Assembly (NCBI RefSeq): GCF_001890385.1
Contig: NZ_CP018221.1
Location: 2,715,501 to 2,779,500, forward strand
Direction: 5' to 3'
Origin: Tardibacter chloracetimidivorans
GTDB taxonomy: Bacteria; Pseudomonadota; Alphaproteobacteria; Sphingomonadales; Sphingomonadaceae
Length of the DNA stretch: 64,000 nt
Shown here: one piece after another, positions 53,757-62,233 of the stretch
Layout of the letters: the number at the start of each line of letters is the position of its first letter
Numbering within the stretch: position 1 is the stretch's first letter
The notes under the pieces: model-generated
What the model saw: only the letters and a program-made list of their open reading frames with translations
Told to the model about the DNA's origin: nothing
Databases searched by the model: none
Program-made: the position numbers and the translations under genes

Positions 53757-56258
53757 ATGAAGAACAGCCGTCGACTCGCATTGCCCGCACTGTGGGTGCT
53801 CGCCGCCGCCTCCATGTCCAATCCTGCGCTGGCGCAGACGCCTGCCGAAGGTGAAGGCCTGAGCCCCAGTGAGCAAAACGCGCAGCTTCAGGATGCGCCG
53901 GAAGCAGAACCGGCGGTGTCGGAGGCCGGGCTGGGTGAAATCGTCGTCACGGCGACTCGGCGCGCCACCAATCTTCAGGATACGCCCGTTGCGGTTTCGG
54001 CGATCGACCAGGGACTGATCGAGCAGGCGTCGCCACGCGACATCGGCGATCTGGCTGCGTTCGTGCCGAACTTTTCGGCGGCGACCGTAACCAACTTCAA
54101 TGCAGCGTCGTTCGCGATTCGCGGCGTCGGCCAGAACAGCATCATCGTTTACTTCGAGCCGCCGGTGGCGGTGCTGGTCGACGACTTTGTTGTGTCGTCT
54201 GTCCAGACCCAGCTTCTCGACACCTTCGACATCGCACAGGTCGAGGTGCTTCGCGGCCCGCAGGGAACGCTCTTCGGCAAGAACACGACCGGCGGCGCGG
54301 TCACGGTCAGGACCAAGCGGCCCGATCTCGACAATATCGGCGTCGAGGCGCGGGCGATGTACGGCAGCTTCAACACCACGCGGTTGCAGGGCGCGGCCAA
54401 CATCCCGATCATTCCGGGCCAGCTCGCCTTCCGGGGCGTGATGGGCTATGAATATAGCGACGGCTATTACAAGAACGGGGCCTGCTACGGCCCGGTGGTC
54501 GCCTTCGTTCCGACTAAGTTCGCGGGCGTAGAGGGCTGCGGCGACGGCGAAAACATCGGCGGCAAGGACGTCTGGAACGCCCGCGCCAAGCTGTTGTGGG
54601 AGCCGTCCTCCGCGTTCAGCGCGCTGCTTCAGTATGAATGGATTCGCGACACGTCGGAAAGCGTGCCCGGCGTCAACGAAACGCGCCCGGGCCAGCTGTT
54701 CGACACGCTGGGCGTCGGTGCGGCTACCCCTCCGGGCGGCGATCCGCTCGATTTCGCAGGGATTACGAACCGCAACAGCAACCTGCTCAAGATGGAGAAG
54801 GGCCATCGCATCAGCGTCGACGGCCTCTATCTGAACATGGACCTTGATGTCGGCGCGGGTACGTTCACCTCGGTGACGGGCTATCGCAAGCAGAAGTCGC
54901 GCCTGCCGAGCACCTATCCAAATCAGGCCCCGGTCGCGGCCGATGGCGAGGTGCTGTCGCTGTTCGACGCGACGCGCGACGACGACCGCACGACAAAACA
55001 GCAGGAACTGCGCTTCGCGTCCGACTTTGGCGGGCCGTTCAACTTCGTTGCGGGCGGATTCTACCAGAAGGAGAAGATCGACTTCTGCGTTGCGCAGATC
55101 CTGGGCTTCCAGGACCTGGTCTCGCCGCCGCTTCCCTTCGCCACATGGAACAACGCCCCCTATCTTCTCTGCAATGCGCAGAAGTCGCGATCGACCGCCG
55201 TGTTCGCCGAGGGCAACTACAAGTTCACCGACCAGCTGACGCTGACGGTGGGCGGCCGCTACACCTGGGAAAAGAAGCGCTGGTACGGCCGCCAGCAGAC
55301 CTTCATCCCCGCCCTCGCCGGCGGGTTCGATCCCGGCCTCAGCATCGGGGAGGCGCTGGACGCCAGCGTGTTCAACTTCCCCGCCGGGGTCATCCAGGTG
55401 CTGGACAAGGCGAACGAGCCGACCTACCGCGCCAGCCTTGGCTATCAGGCAACCGATGACCTGTTCGTCTACGCAACCTACTCGCATGGCTTCAAGGCGG
55501 GGGCGTTCAACGACCAGATCGGTTCGTTCGCCCCGTTCGGAAACGATCTCGATGCGTTTGCGCTGGCTGCATCGGCGACCGATCCCGAAAAGGCGGACAG
55601 CTATGAAGTCGGGTTCAAGTCGGAGTTTCTCGACCGCAGGCTGAGGCTGAACGTCACGGGCTTCTGGGTCGACTACAAGGACCTGCAAAAGCAGATCGTG
55701 GTTCCGATCGAGGTCAACGGACTCCCGTTCCAGCTGACCCGCTTCTTCAACGCGGCCAGCGCCACGGTGAAGGGCATAGAGGCGGAAGCGACTGCGGTTC
55801 CGGTCGACGGGCTGACCCTGAGAGCCGTGCTCGGCTATCAGGACGGCAAGTACAATGATTATGTCACGCCCATTCCGGCCGGATATGATCTGTCGTCGGC
55901 ACCGCTCGACCGGCTGCCCAAGTGGCAGTGGACGGTGGACGGAAGCTACGAGATTCCGTTCGGCGATCACAAGGTCACGCTCAACGGCAATGTGGCCTAT
56001 ACTGCGCGCAATCTTTCCACCCAGTCGATCTCCACGGCGTCCGACAACACCTATCTCAACGCGCGCACGCTGGTGAATGCATCGATCACGCTGGCCGATA
56101 TCGATGATCGCTATTTTGTGCGGGCGATCGGCCGGAATCTCACCGACAAGCGGTACAAGATCGGTTCGCAGGTCGTCGGCGGGCTGTGGGCGAACTCGCA
56201 GTACGGTCCGCCGCGCTTCTTCGGCGTGGAGGCGGGTCTTCGGTTCATGACCGAATAG
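53757..56258 (+). CDS. TonB-dependent outer-membrane receptor
   Basis: An 833-residue receptor with a signal peptide ending near SNPALAQ, a TonB-box region with GEIVVTATRR, and a plug with PVAVSAIDQGLIEQASPRDI and EVLRGPQGTLFGKNTTGGAV. The beta-barrel follows, with ELRFASDFGGPFNFVAGGF, YSHGFKAGAFND, YEVGFKSEFLDRRLRLNVTG and the end GVEAGLRFMTE. It likely imports the cluster's substrate. It is followed 100 bp downstream by the second PQQ dehydrogenase gene. Confidence 0.95.
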   Translation: MKNSRRLALPALWVLAAASMSNPALAQTPAEGEGLSPSEQNAQLQDAPEAEPAVSEAGLGEIVVTATRRATNLQDTPVAVSAIDQGLIEQASPRDIGDLAAFVPNFSAATVTNFNAASFAIRGVGQNSIIVYFEPPVAVLVDDFVVSSVQTQLLDTFDIAQVEVLRGPQGTLFGKNTTGGAVTVRTKRPDLDNIGVEARAMYGSFNTTRLQGAANIPIIPGQLAFRGVMGYEYSDGYYKNGACYGPVVAFVPTKFAGVEGCGDGENIGGKDVWNARAKLLWEPSSAFSALLQYEWIRDTSESVPGVNETRPGQLFDTLGVGAATPPGGDPLDFAGITNRNSNLLKMEKGHRISVDGLYLNMDLDVGAGTFTSVTGYRKQKSRLPSTYPNQAPVAADGEVLSLFDATRDDDRTTKQQELRFASDFGGPFNFVAGGFYQKEKIDFCVAQILGFQDLVSPPLPFATWNNAPYLLCNAQKSRSTAVFAEGNYKFTDQLTLTVGGRYTWEKKRWYGRQQTFIPALAGGFDPGLSIGEALDASVFNFPAGVIQVLDKANEPTYRASLGYQATDDLFVYATYSHGFKAGAFNDQIGSFAPFGNDLDAFALAASATDPEKADSYEVGFKSEFLDRRLRLNVTGFWVDYKDLQKQIVVPIEVNGLPFQLTRFFNAASATVKGIEAEATAVPVDGLTLRAVLGYQDGKYNDYVTPIPAGYDLSSAPLDRLPKWQWTVDGSYEIPFGDHKVTLNGNVAYTARNLSTQSISTASDNTYLNARTLVNASITLADIDDRYFVRAIGRNLTDKRYKIGSQVVGGLWANSQYGPPRFFGVEAGLRFMTE

Positions 56259-56280
56259 GCGCTGCCTTGTGGAAGGTCGA

Positions 56281-56309
56281 GACCGGCGTGGCGGTGAGCC
56301 GCGCCGGTC
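56281..56309 (+). promoter_or_regulatory. Hairpin between receptor and PQQ dehydrogenase genes
   Basis: GACCGGCG pairs with CGCCGGTC around a 13-base loop, starting 22 bp after the receptor stop. There is no T run, so it may be an attenuator or mRNA-stability element rather than a full terminator. Confidence 0.4.
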
Positions 56310-56358
56310 GCCGCCGTCACTCGACCCCTTTCATCCACCCAAGGAGCATCGGTTCCCT

Positions 56359-58497
56359 ATGTCGCAAACTGTCTCCAAAGCCACGGCGCTCTGCGCGGCG
56401 CTGCTGTTTCTGGCGGGTTGCGGTGGCGGTGACGGTGGCGACGGTCGGGCCGGTGTGTCCGGCGGTGCGGCGTCAGGGGCGGCGGCGCGATTGCTCGACG
56501 GGTCGGACGGCGCGGACTGGGCGGCCTTCGGGCGGACCTATGGCGAGCAGCATTACAGCCCGCTGGACGAGGTCAACCGCGAGACGGTGAGCCGTCTGGG
56601 GCTGGCCTGGTCGGTCGACCTGCCGCTGGGCAATTCGGTGACCGGCCCTGTGGCGGTGGACGGGGTTCTCTATACGGCGACGGGCTATAGCGTGGTGCGG
56701 GCGTTCGACGCCGTCACGGGCCGCCAGCTTTGGGAATATGACCCTGAAGCGCCCGAGGCGGCGGGGCGCAAGCTGCGGCAGGGCTGGGGCAGCCGCGGGA
56801 TCGCCTGGTGGAACGGCAAGGTCTACACCGGTACGCAGGACGGGCGTCTGATCGCGATCGACGCGAAGACCGGCAAGCCCCTCTGGTCGCAGATGACGGT
56901 GGCCAAGGACGATGTTCGGTTCATCTCGGGCCCGCCGCGGGTGTTCGACGGCAAGGTGATCATCGGCCATGGCGGCGCGGATGTGGGATCGATCCGCGGC
57001 TATGTGACGGCGTATGACGCCGAGACCGGCAAGCAGCTCTGGCGATTCTGGACGGTGCCGGGCCAGCCCGGCGTCGACGACGACGAGACGACGCGGATTG
57101 CTGCGGAGAGCTGGTCGGGCGAATGGTGGAAATACGGCGGCGGCGGCACCGTCTGGAACGCCATCACCTATGACGCCGAACTCGACACCATCTATCTCGG
57201 CACCGGAAATGGCGCGCCGTGGAATCACAAGATCAGAAGTGCTGGAAAGGGTGACAATCTTTTCCTCGCGTCGGTCGTCGCGCTCGACGCCAAGACCGGC
57301 AAATACAAATGGCACTATCAGTTCAACCCGGCTGAAAGCTGGGACTACAACGCGTCCATGGATATGGAGCTGGCCGATCTCCAGATCGACGGCAAGGCGC
57401 GCAAGGTGCTGATGACCGCGCCGAAGAACGGTTTTTTCTATGTGATCGACCGCACCAACGGGAAGGTGATCTCGGCCGAACCCTATGTGAAGGTGACCTG
57501 GGCGTCGAAAATCGACTTGAAGACCGGCCGCCCGGTGGAGAGGCCCGGCATTCGCTATGAAGATGCGCCTGCAACGATCATGCCCACGCCGATCGGGGCG
57601 CATAGCTGGCTGCCGATGGCGTACAGCCCCCAGGCCCGGCTGGTCTACATCCCGGCGATAGAGCTGGAGGCGACGTTCGACGACAGCGGCATCACCCGTG
57701 AAAACTGGAAGCGCACGCCCGGGGCCGCGCTCGATTATGCGGTGCGGCCGGAAATCCGGCTTGTCGAGGGGGCGAAGCACCATAGCGCGCTGGTGGCGAT
57801 TGACCCGGTCACGCAAAAGCAGGCGTGGCGCGTCCCGCTGCCCGCGCACTTTCCGGGCGGCATCGCGGCGACTGGAGGCGGGCTGGTGTTCCAGGGCCAG
57901 GTGGATTCAAAATTCAACGCCTATGACGCAAAGACCGGCAAGCTGCTCTGGTCGTTCGACGCCAAGGCCCCGGTGATCGCGCCGCCGATCACCTACACGG
58001 CCAATGGCCGCCAATATGTGACCGTGCTGACGGGCATGGGCACGAGCGGGGGCTTTCTGGGTCAGCTTCTGGAGGAATATGGGATCGATTACCGGACGCA
58101 GGCACGCCGCATCCTGACCTTCGCGCTGGACGGCAACGCCACCCTTCCGGCCGCCGAACCCTATGAAGCCGTCGCGATCGACGACCCGGATTATCGCACC
58201 GACGCCGCTGCCGCTTCGGCTGGAGCCGACATCTATAACCAGCGTTGCGTCGTCTGCCACGGAGGCGAAGCCGTGGCGGCGGGTGTTGCGCCTGACCTTC
58301 GGACCTCTCCGGTCCTGCTGGACGACGCGACATTCGACGCAATCGTCCATGCGGGAATGCTCGTTCCCAACGGCATGCCGAAATTCGAGGAGCTGAGCGA
58401 GGCCGAGCTGGCCAATCTTCGCCAGTATCTGCGCTCGCGGGCGGCCGACCTCAGGAAAGACCGGCCGCTGCCCGACGAGATAAAGCCGGGACGCTGA
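56359..58497 (+). CDS. Lipoprotein PQQ-dependent dehydrogenase with C-terminal cytochrome c (copy 2)
   Basis: A 712-residue paralogue of the enzyme at 46342. It has a short different N-terminus (MSQTVSKAT), then the same signal ALCAALLFLAGC and an identical first third. The later blades diverge (ESWDYNASMDM keeps the catalytic Asp), and the cytochrome domain has CVVCH (Cys630 to His634) and NGMPKFEEL. The divergence from copy 1 in the substrate-side blades suggests a different alcohol. It follows the TonB receptor and is convergent with the VOC gene at 58505. Confidence 0.92.
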   Translation: MSQTVSKATALCAALLFLAGCGGGDGGDGRAGVSGGAASGAAARLLDGSDGADWAAFGRTYGEQHYSPLDEVNRETVSRLGLAWSVDLPLGNSVTGPVAVDGVLYTATGYSVVRAFDAVTGRQLWEYDPEAPEAAGRKLRQGWGSRGIAWWNGKVYTGTQDGRLIAIDAKTGKPLWSQMTVAKDDVRFISGPPRVFDGKVIIGHGGADVGSIRGYVTAYDAETGKQLWRFWTVPGQPGVDDDETTRIAAESWSGEWWKYGGGGTVWNAITYDAELDTIYLGTGNGAPWNHKIRSAGKGDNLFLASVVALDAKTGKYKWHYQFNPAESWDYNASMDMELADLQIDGKARKVLMTAPKNGFFYVIDRTNGKVISAEPYVKVTWASKIDLKTGRPVERPGIRYEDAPATIMPTPIGAHSWLPMAYSPQARLVYIPAIELEATFDDSGITRENWKRTPGAALDYAVRPEIRLVEGAKHHSALVAIDPVTQKQAWRVPLPAHFPGGIAATGGGLVFQGQVDSKFNAYDAKTGKLLWSFDAKAPVIAPPITYTANGRQYVTVLTGMGTSGGFLGQLLEEYGIDYRTQARRILTFALDGNATLPAAEPYEAVAIDDPDYRTDAAAASAGADIYNQRCVVCHGGEAVAAGVAPDLRTSPVLLDDATFDAIVHAGMLVPNGMPKFEELSEAELANLRQYLRSRAADLRKDRPLPDEIKPGR
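56385..57203. repeat. 819-bp direct repeat, right copy
   Basis: Matches 46404-47222 base for base by eye. The left boundary falls in the signal peptide and the right boundary in the fourth-blade region, where a T/C difference at 57204 starts the divergence. Confidence 0.88.
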
Positions 58498-58504
58498 CGC
58501 CGCG

Positions 58505-59041
58505 TCAGTCCAGCCTGCGCACCGGATCGCTTCCGTCCCAGCGGGCGGCTTCGGCCCTTATCATCGCAAACAGGTCCTTCATTTCCTGTGACATGTCGAT
58601 CAGTTCGATCATGGTGCCGGGGAAGAGCGCATCCGTCGCGAGATAGGAAAAGCGGGATATCGGCAGCTCGCCTTCCACGGCGACATGGATGCCCGCCGCG
58701 CGGGCGGCCGCCATCTGCGCGTCATAGTCGGTCGCGACCGTGCCCAGATGGTGAACGCCCCGCCGCCCGGCGTCGAGGAAATCGCGATAAGGGGACGGAT
58801 CGCTCCCGGGCCGGATCAGCTCGATCATCATGTCGCCGCTATAGGCGAGCGCGGCATGGCTCAATACGTCATACTCATCCGTCAATACCTCGTCCCGCTT
58901 CATCCAGGCGAAAGGCAGGGGCGTCGGGAACATGAAGAACGGGCCGACGCCAAGCACGCGGGTCCAATGGTCGAGCGCCGCGTCGATATCCTCCACCACA
59001 TAGGCTGTCTGAAAAATCGGGCCAAACAATCGGCTCATCAC
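58505..59041 (-). CDS. VOC/glyoxalase-family protein
   Basis: A 178-residue two-module VOC protein: QTAYVVEDIDAALDHWTRVL, LGVGPFFMFPTPLP, and GVHHLGTVATDYDAQM with a late TMIELIDMS. It is distantly similar to the product at 25062-25604. A strong 24-bp palindrome lies about 60 bp upstream of its start. Its role is unknown; isomerase or epimerase is likely. Confidence 0.82.
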   Translation of the reverse strand: MMSRLFGPIFQTAYVVEDIDAALDHWTRVLGVGPFFMFPTPLPFAWMKRDEVLTDEYDVLSHAALAYSGDMMIELIRPGSDPSPYRDFLDAGRRGVHHLGTVATDYDAQMAAARAAGIHVAVEGELPISRFSYLATDALFPGTMIELIDMSQEMKDLFAMIRAEAARWDGSDPVRRLD

Positions 59042-59099
59042 TTCCTCCTTCGATGCATCCGTTCAAGCGAAGAAGGACCATGCCTCAAAGTCGGACGAC

Positions 59100-59123
59100 T
59101 TAAAACAGTCATGACTGTTTTAA
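59100..59123. promoter_or_regulatory. Cluster palindrome, site 10 (24-bp perfect)
   Basis: TTAAAACA-GTCATGAC-TGTTTTAA, perfect over all 24 bases. It lies 59 bp upstream of the VOC start at 59041 and overlaps the last codons and stop of the TetR gene ending at 59120. Confidence 0.8.
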
Positions 59124-59821
59124 ATGGCGTGCCGGTTCTCCGTGCGGCCGTGTTTTGCGCACAGCCTGGCATATCGGCGGACGATGTCCGTGCGAAGCGG
59201 CCCGACGGTGATCGAAAGCAGGTTGGACAGAAAATTGATGCGCAGTTCGTCGGCAAGCGCTGCAAGCGCGATCCGGTTCGACGCCCAATATCTGTATGTC
59301 GAAAGTTCGCCGTTTACATATCGGTCGATCGCCCTCTCCCGGTCGAGGCGGGGAAGAAGCGCGCGTTTCGGAGTGGCGTCCAGCCAACGCCCAAAACGGT
59401 CGGCCGGAAGGCTCCGGATCGATTCCAGCGCCGGTCGGATCGGGTTGACGGAAAAGAACAACGCCACCAGCATCCGGTTATAGGCGGAGTTGCGCTCGAT
59501 CTCGACCGCGACGGTGTCATATTCGGCAAGGATCGAATCGATGTCGCCGCCAAGCGGATTGGCCGCCCACTCCTCTCGCAGCGCTTCGATATGCTCGGCG
59601 ATCGCATGGCCCAATATGCCGTCGCGCCCGCCGAATGCGTGATAGAGCGTGCGGGACGATACGCCCGCCCTGCGGCTCAGTTCGCGGATGTTGAACCCCG
59701 GCTCGCCCGCCTCGGCCAGCAACGCCCGAGCCTCGGCGAGGATACGCCGCCGCCGCTCCTGCATCACGGGGCTGGAGTAGCGCTGCCTGCCTGCGATCCG
59801 GCTCATCTCGTTCAACTGCAT
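59120..59821 (-). CDS. TetR-family regulator (second in cluster)
   Basis: A 233-residue regulator: ILAEARALLAEAGEPGFNIR, ELSRRAGVSSRTLYHAFGGR and DGILGHAIAEHI form the TetR DNA-binding domain. It is divergent from the Rieske gene at 60028. The intergenic region has an AACGAA-N14-TTCGTT inverted repeat unlike the cluster palindrome, which could be this regulator's own operator. The ATG at 59806 is an alternative start. Confidence 0.87.
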   Translation of the reverse strand: MQLNEMSRIAGRQRYSSPVMQERRRRILAEARALLAEAGEPGFNIRELSRRAGVSSRTLYHAFGGRDGILGHAIAEHIEALREEWAANPLGGDIDSILAEYDTVAVEIERNSAYNRMLVALFFSVNPIRPALESIRSLPADRFGRWLDATPKRALLPRLDRERAIDRYVNGELSTYRYWASNRIALAALADELRINFLSNLLSITVGPLRTDIVRRYARLCAKHGRTENRHAI

Positions 59822-59933
59822 CTCTCCACGCGCGTGCTGACTGGCAGCCTCTGTAGATCGCGGCGGGCCTGCCCGACAATATGTGCATCATGGCCGCCCG
59901 GCTGCGCCGACAAGTTCGATTCCGTCTTCCATA

Positions 59934-59959
59934 AACGAAAACATGTAGTAATATTCGTT
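59934..59959. promoter_or_regulatory. Inverted repeat between TetR and Rieske gene 4
   Basis: AACGAA-N14-TTCGTT, 26 bp overall, in the divergent intergenic region 70 bp upstream of the Rieske start. It differs from the cluster palindrome, so it may bind the adjacent TetR protein. Confidence 0.45.
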
Positions 59960-60027
59960 GCAACAAGAATCGGATTCGGCGGCAGCGCCGGAAAGACGCC
60001 CGCCCCCTGTTGGAGAGGATGTATCTC

Positions 60028-61374
60028 ATGAACTACGACCCCCGGAGCTGGGCCGTCCACGCAGGCTCTTCTTACGACTTCGACAAGCACGCGCCGCACA
60101 TCGACAATGGCAGCGCGCGCCCGGATCCCGTCCGCTATACCTCGAAGGAATTTTTCGATCGGGAGTGGGAAAAGGTCTTCACCAAGACGTGGCTTCTAGC
60201 CGGGCCGGCCAGCGACGTGCGCGAGCCGGGCGACTGGATGAAGTTCGACATCGGGCCGGAGTCCTTCATCGTGGTCCGCGGCGACAATGGCGGGCTTCAT
60301 GCACATTACAATGTGTGCCCGCACCGCGGCAGTCAGCTCGTGCGCGACGACATGGGCTCGCAGAACAGCTTCACCTGCCCCTTCCACAGCTGGCAATTCG
60401 ACCTTGACGGCAAAAACACCCGCGTGACCGATGTCGAGACCTTCCGTCCCGAAGTGCTCTGCCACGACAAGAATCTGTCGTCGGTGCGGGTGGAAGAAGC
60501 GGCCGGGCTGGTCTTCATCTCGATGGCCGATGACGTCCCGAGCCTTGCGGAATATCTGGGGCCGGTGCTGCCGATGCTGGAGCTCTACGAGATCGACAAG
60601 ATGTACGTCGTCCAGCACAAGCGTTCGGATTGGGGCGCGAACTGGAAAGGCGGCGTGGACGCCTTCTACGAAACCTACCATCTCCATGCGATCCACCCGC
60701 AGACGATGGGTATGCTGGACGACCGCACCCATATCGACCTCTATCCGGGCGGCCTGAGCAGGCAATTTGTCCCGTTCGCCCAGCCCAATTCGCATTTCCC
60801 CGATCAGGAAGGCGTGAACCCCGGCATCGCCATGATGCTGAAGGACGCCGGCATCGATCCGGAGAAGTTCGAGGGGACGGCGAAGGATACACGCGCCGCG
60901 CTCGCCTTCGCCAAGCGCGAGCGCGCGGCGCGGCTGGGGCTGGACTATAACAAGTTCAGCGACGCGCAACTCACCGACAGCACGATCTTCGGCGTCTTCC
61001 CCAATGTTCAGATCGGCTGCCATCCGGAGGCGGTGTTCCTCCACCGCTTCCTGCCGCATGCCACCGATCCGAGCCAGTTCACCTATGACACGATCATCAT
61101 GTACCGGCACATCGACGTGCCGGGCTATGGCGCGCCGTTCTGGATGGGGCTTGGCGAAGAGGTGGATATGAGCGGCGAGACGCGGCCCGATGTGGTTCGG
61201 ACCGGCCTTGGAGAGCCGCCGGAACTGGGGGAAGTGCTCGACCAGGATTCCGACCTGCTGCCGATCGTCCAGGCAGGGGCGCGGTCGCGCGGCTTCCGTG
61301 GTCCGCTCTGGAGCGAGCAGGAGGCGCGGCTGCGTCATTTCCACGTTGAACTCGACCGTTGGCTGGCGCGTTGA
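60028..61374 (+). CDS. Rieske non-heme iron oxygenase, alpha subunit (4 of 4)
   Basis: A 448-residue oxygenase with Rieske ligands Cys97, His99, Cys117 and His120 (CPHRGS and CPFHSW). The iron site lies in VDAFYETYHLHAIHP. It resembles copy 3 throughout, including VFPNVQIGCHPEAVF and the C-terminal RLRHFHVELDRWLA. The ATG at 60028 has GGAGAGGA upstream; an in-frame ATG at 60019 is less well placed. It is followed by an SDR and the only Rieske ferredoxin of the window. Confidence 0.92.
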   Translation: MNYDPRSWAVHAGSSYDFDKHAPHIDNGSARPDPVRYTSKEFFDREWEKVFTKTWLLAGPASDVREPGDWMKFDIGPESFIVVRGDNGGLHAHYNVCPHRGSQLVRDDMGSQNSFTCPFHSWQFDLDGKNTRVTDVETFRPEVLCHDKNLSSVRVEEAAGLVFISMADDVPSLAEYLGPVLPMLELYEIDKMYVVQHKRSDWGANWKGGVDAFYETYHLHAIHPQTMGMLDDRTHIDLYPGGLSRQFVPFAQPNSHFPDQEGVNPGIAMMLKDAGIDPEKFEGTAKDTRAALAFAKRERAARLGLDYNKFSDAQLTDSTIFGVFPNVQIGCHPEAVFLHRFLPHATDPSQFTYDTIIMYRHIDVPGYGAPFWMGLGEEVDMSGETRPDVVRTGLGEPPELGEVLDQDSDLLPIVQAGARSRGFRGPLWSEQEARLRHFHVELDRWLAR

Positions 61375-61392
61375 TTGATGTGACGCTCTTGG

Positions 61393-61417
61393 AGACCGGC
61401 GGCGTCGCCGCCGGTCT
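61393..61417 (+). terminator. Strong hairpin between Rieske gene 4 and SDR
   Basis: AGACCGGCGGC pairs perfectly with GCCGCCGGTCT around a three-base loop, 18 bp after the Rieske stop and 22 bp before the SDR start. The T-rich tail is weak (TCCTCGTC), so it may be a partial terminator or stability element inside the operon. Confidence 0.5.
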
Positions 61418-61438
61418 TCCTCGTCTATTGGAGAGGAT

Positions 61439-62200
61439 ATGATGGGCCGGGTAGCAGGCAAGGTCGCGCTGGTGACGGGCGGCGGGTCCGGACTGGGCCG
61501 CGCCGATTGCGAGGCGCTGGCGCGGGAAGGCGCTACGGTGATCGTGACCGATGTCGCGCTGGACGCGGCGCAGCGCCTCGCCGGGGAGCTCGGCGGCGGC
61601 GCGGTCGCTTTTTCACTCGACGTCGCGTCGGAACAGGCTTGGATCGACGTTCTGCGCGAGATCGAGGAGCGCTTCGGCCGCCTCGACATCCTCGTCAACA
61701 ATGCAGGCGTGGTTGCGATGGCCGATGTCGAGGAAAGCAGCCTTGAGCAGTTCCGCTGGGTCAACGCGGTCATGAGCGAGGGCGTTTTCCTCGGCTGCAA
61801 GCACGCGATTCCGCTGATGAACAAGCGCGACGGCGGCTCGATCATCAACATGTCGTCGACGGGCGCGCTCCTTGGTTATCCGGTCTATCTCGCCTATTCC
61901 GCCGCAAAGGGCGCAGTGCGGTCGATGACCAAATCGGTGGCGGTCATGTGCCAGGAAAAGGGCTACAAGATCCGCTGCAATTCGGTGCATCCGGGCGCGA
62001 TCGAAACCCCGATGGTGCAGCTTGCGGAGGGACGGCCGGGCGAAGCGCAGGCCATTCCCGAAGGCGTGCTGCCGCATGGCGCGAAGGGTGCGCCAAAGGA
62101 CGTGGCCAATATGGTGCTGTTTCTTGCCTCCGACGAATCCCGCTATGTCACCGGCGCGGAATTCGTCGTGGACAATGGCCTCACCGTTCGTCCGTGGTAA
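61439..62200 (+). CDS. SDR-family oxidoreductase
   Basis: A 253-residue SDR: GKVALVTGGGSGLGRADCEA with the cofactor motif TGGGSGLG, VNNAGVVAMAD, and the catalytic YLAYSAAKGAVRSM (Tyr and Lys). The C-terminal EFVVDNGLTVRPW has N where most have DGG. ATG codons at 61439 and 61442 are both preceded by GGAGAGG. It sits between Rieske gene 4 and the ferredoxin gene. Confidence 0.88.
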   Translation: MMGRVAGKVALVTGGGSGLGRADCEALAREGATVIVTDVALDAAQRLAGELGGGAVAFSLDVASEQAWIDVLREIEERFGRLDILVNNAGVVAMADVEESSLEQFRWVNAVMSEGVFLGCKHAIPLMNKRDGGSIINMSSTGALLGYPVYLAYSAAKGAVRSMTKSVAVMCQEKGYKIRCNSVHPGAIETPMVQLAEGRPGEAQAIPEGVLPHGAKGAPKDVANMVLFLASDESRYVTGAEFVVDNGLTVRPW

Positions 62201-62233
62201 GCCTCATCTTTCGATGATTTGCGAAGGCTGACC

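Noticed and set aside
53571-55970. A 799-codon minus-strand open frame
   Set aside because: It lies opposite the TonB-dependent receptor. Its composition is Arg/His/Asp-rich without motifs, typical of a high-GC shadow.
26248-59123. Reading the AT-rich palindromes as rho-independent terminators
   Set aside because: They lie mostly upstream of gene starts, have arms that are A-rich on the 5' side, and share a fixed 8-bp spacer with ATCATG. Terminators would have GC-rich stems and variable loops.
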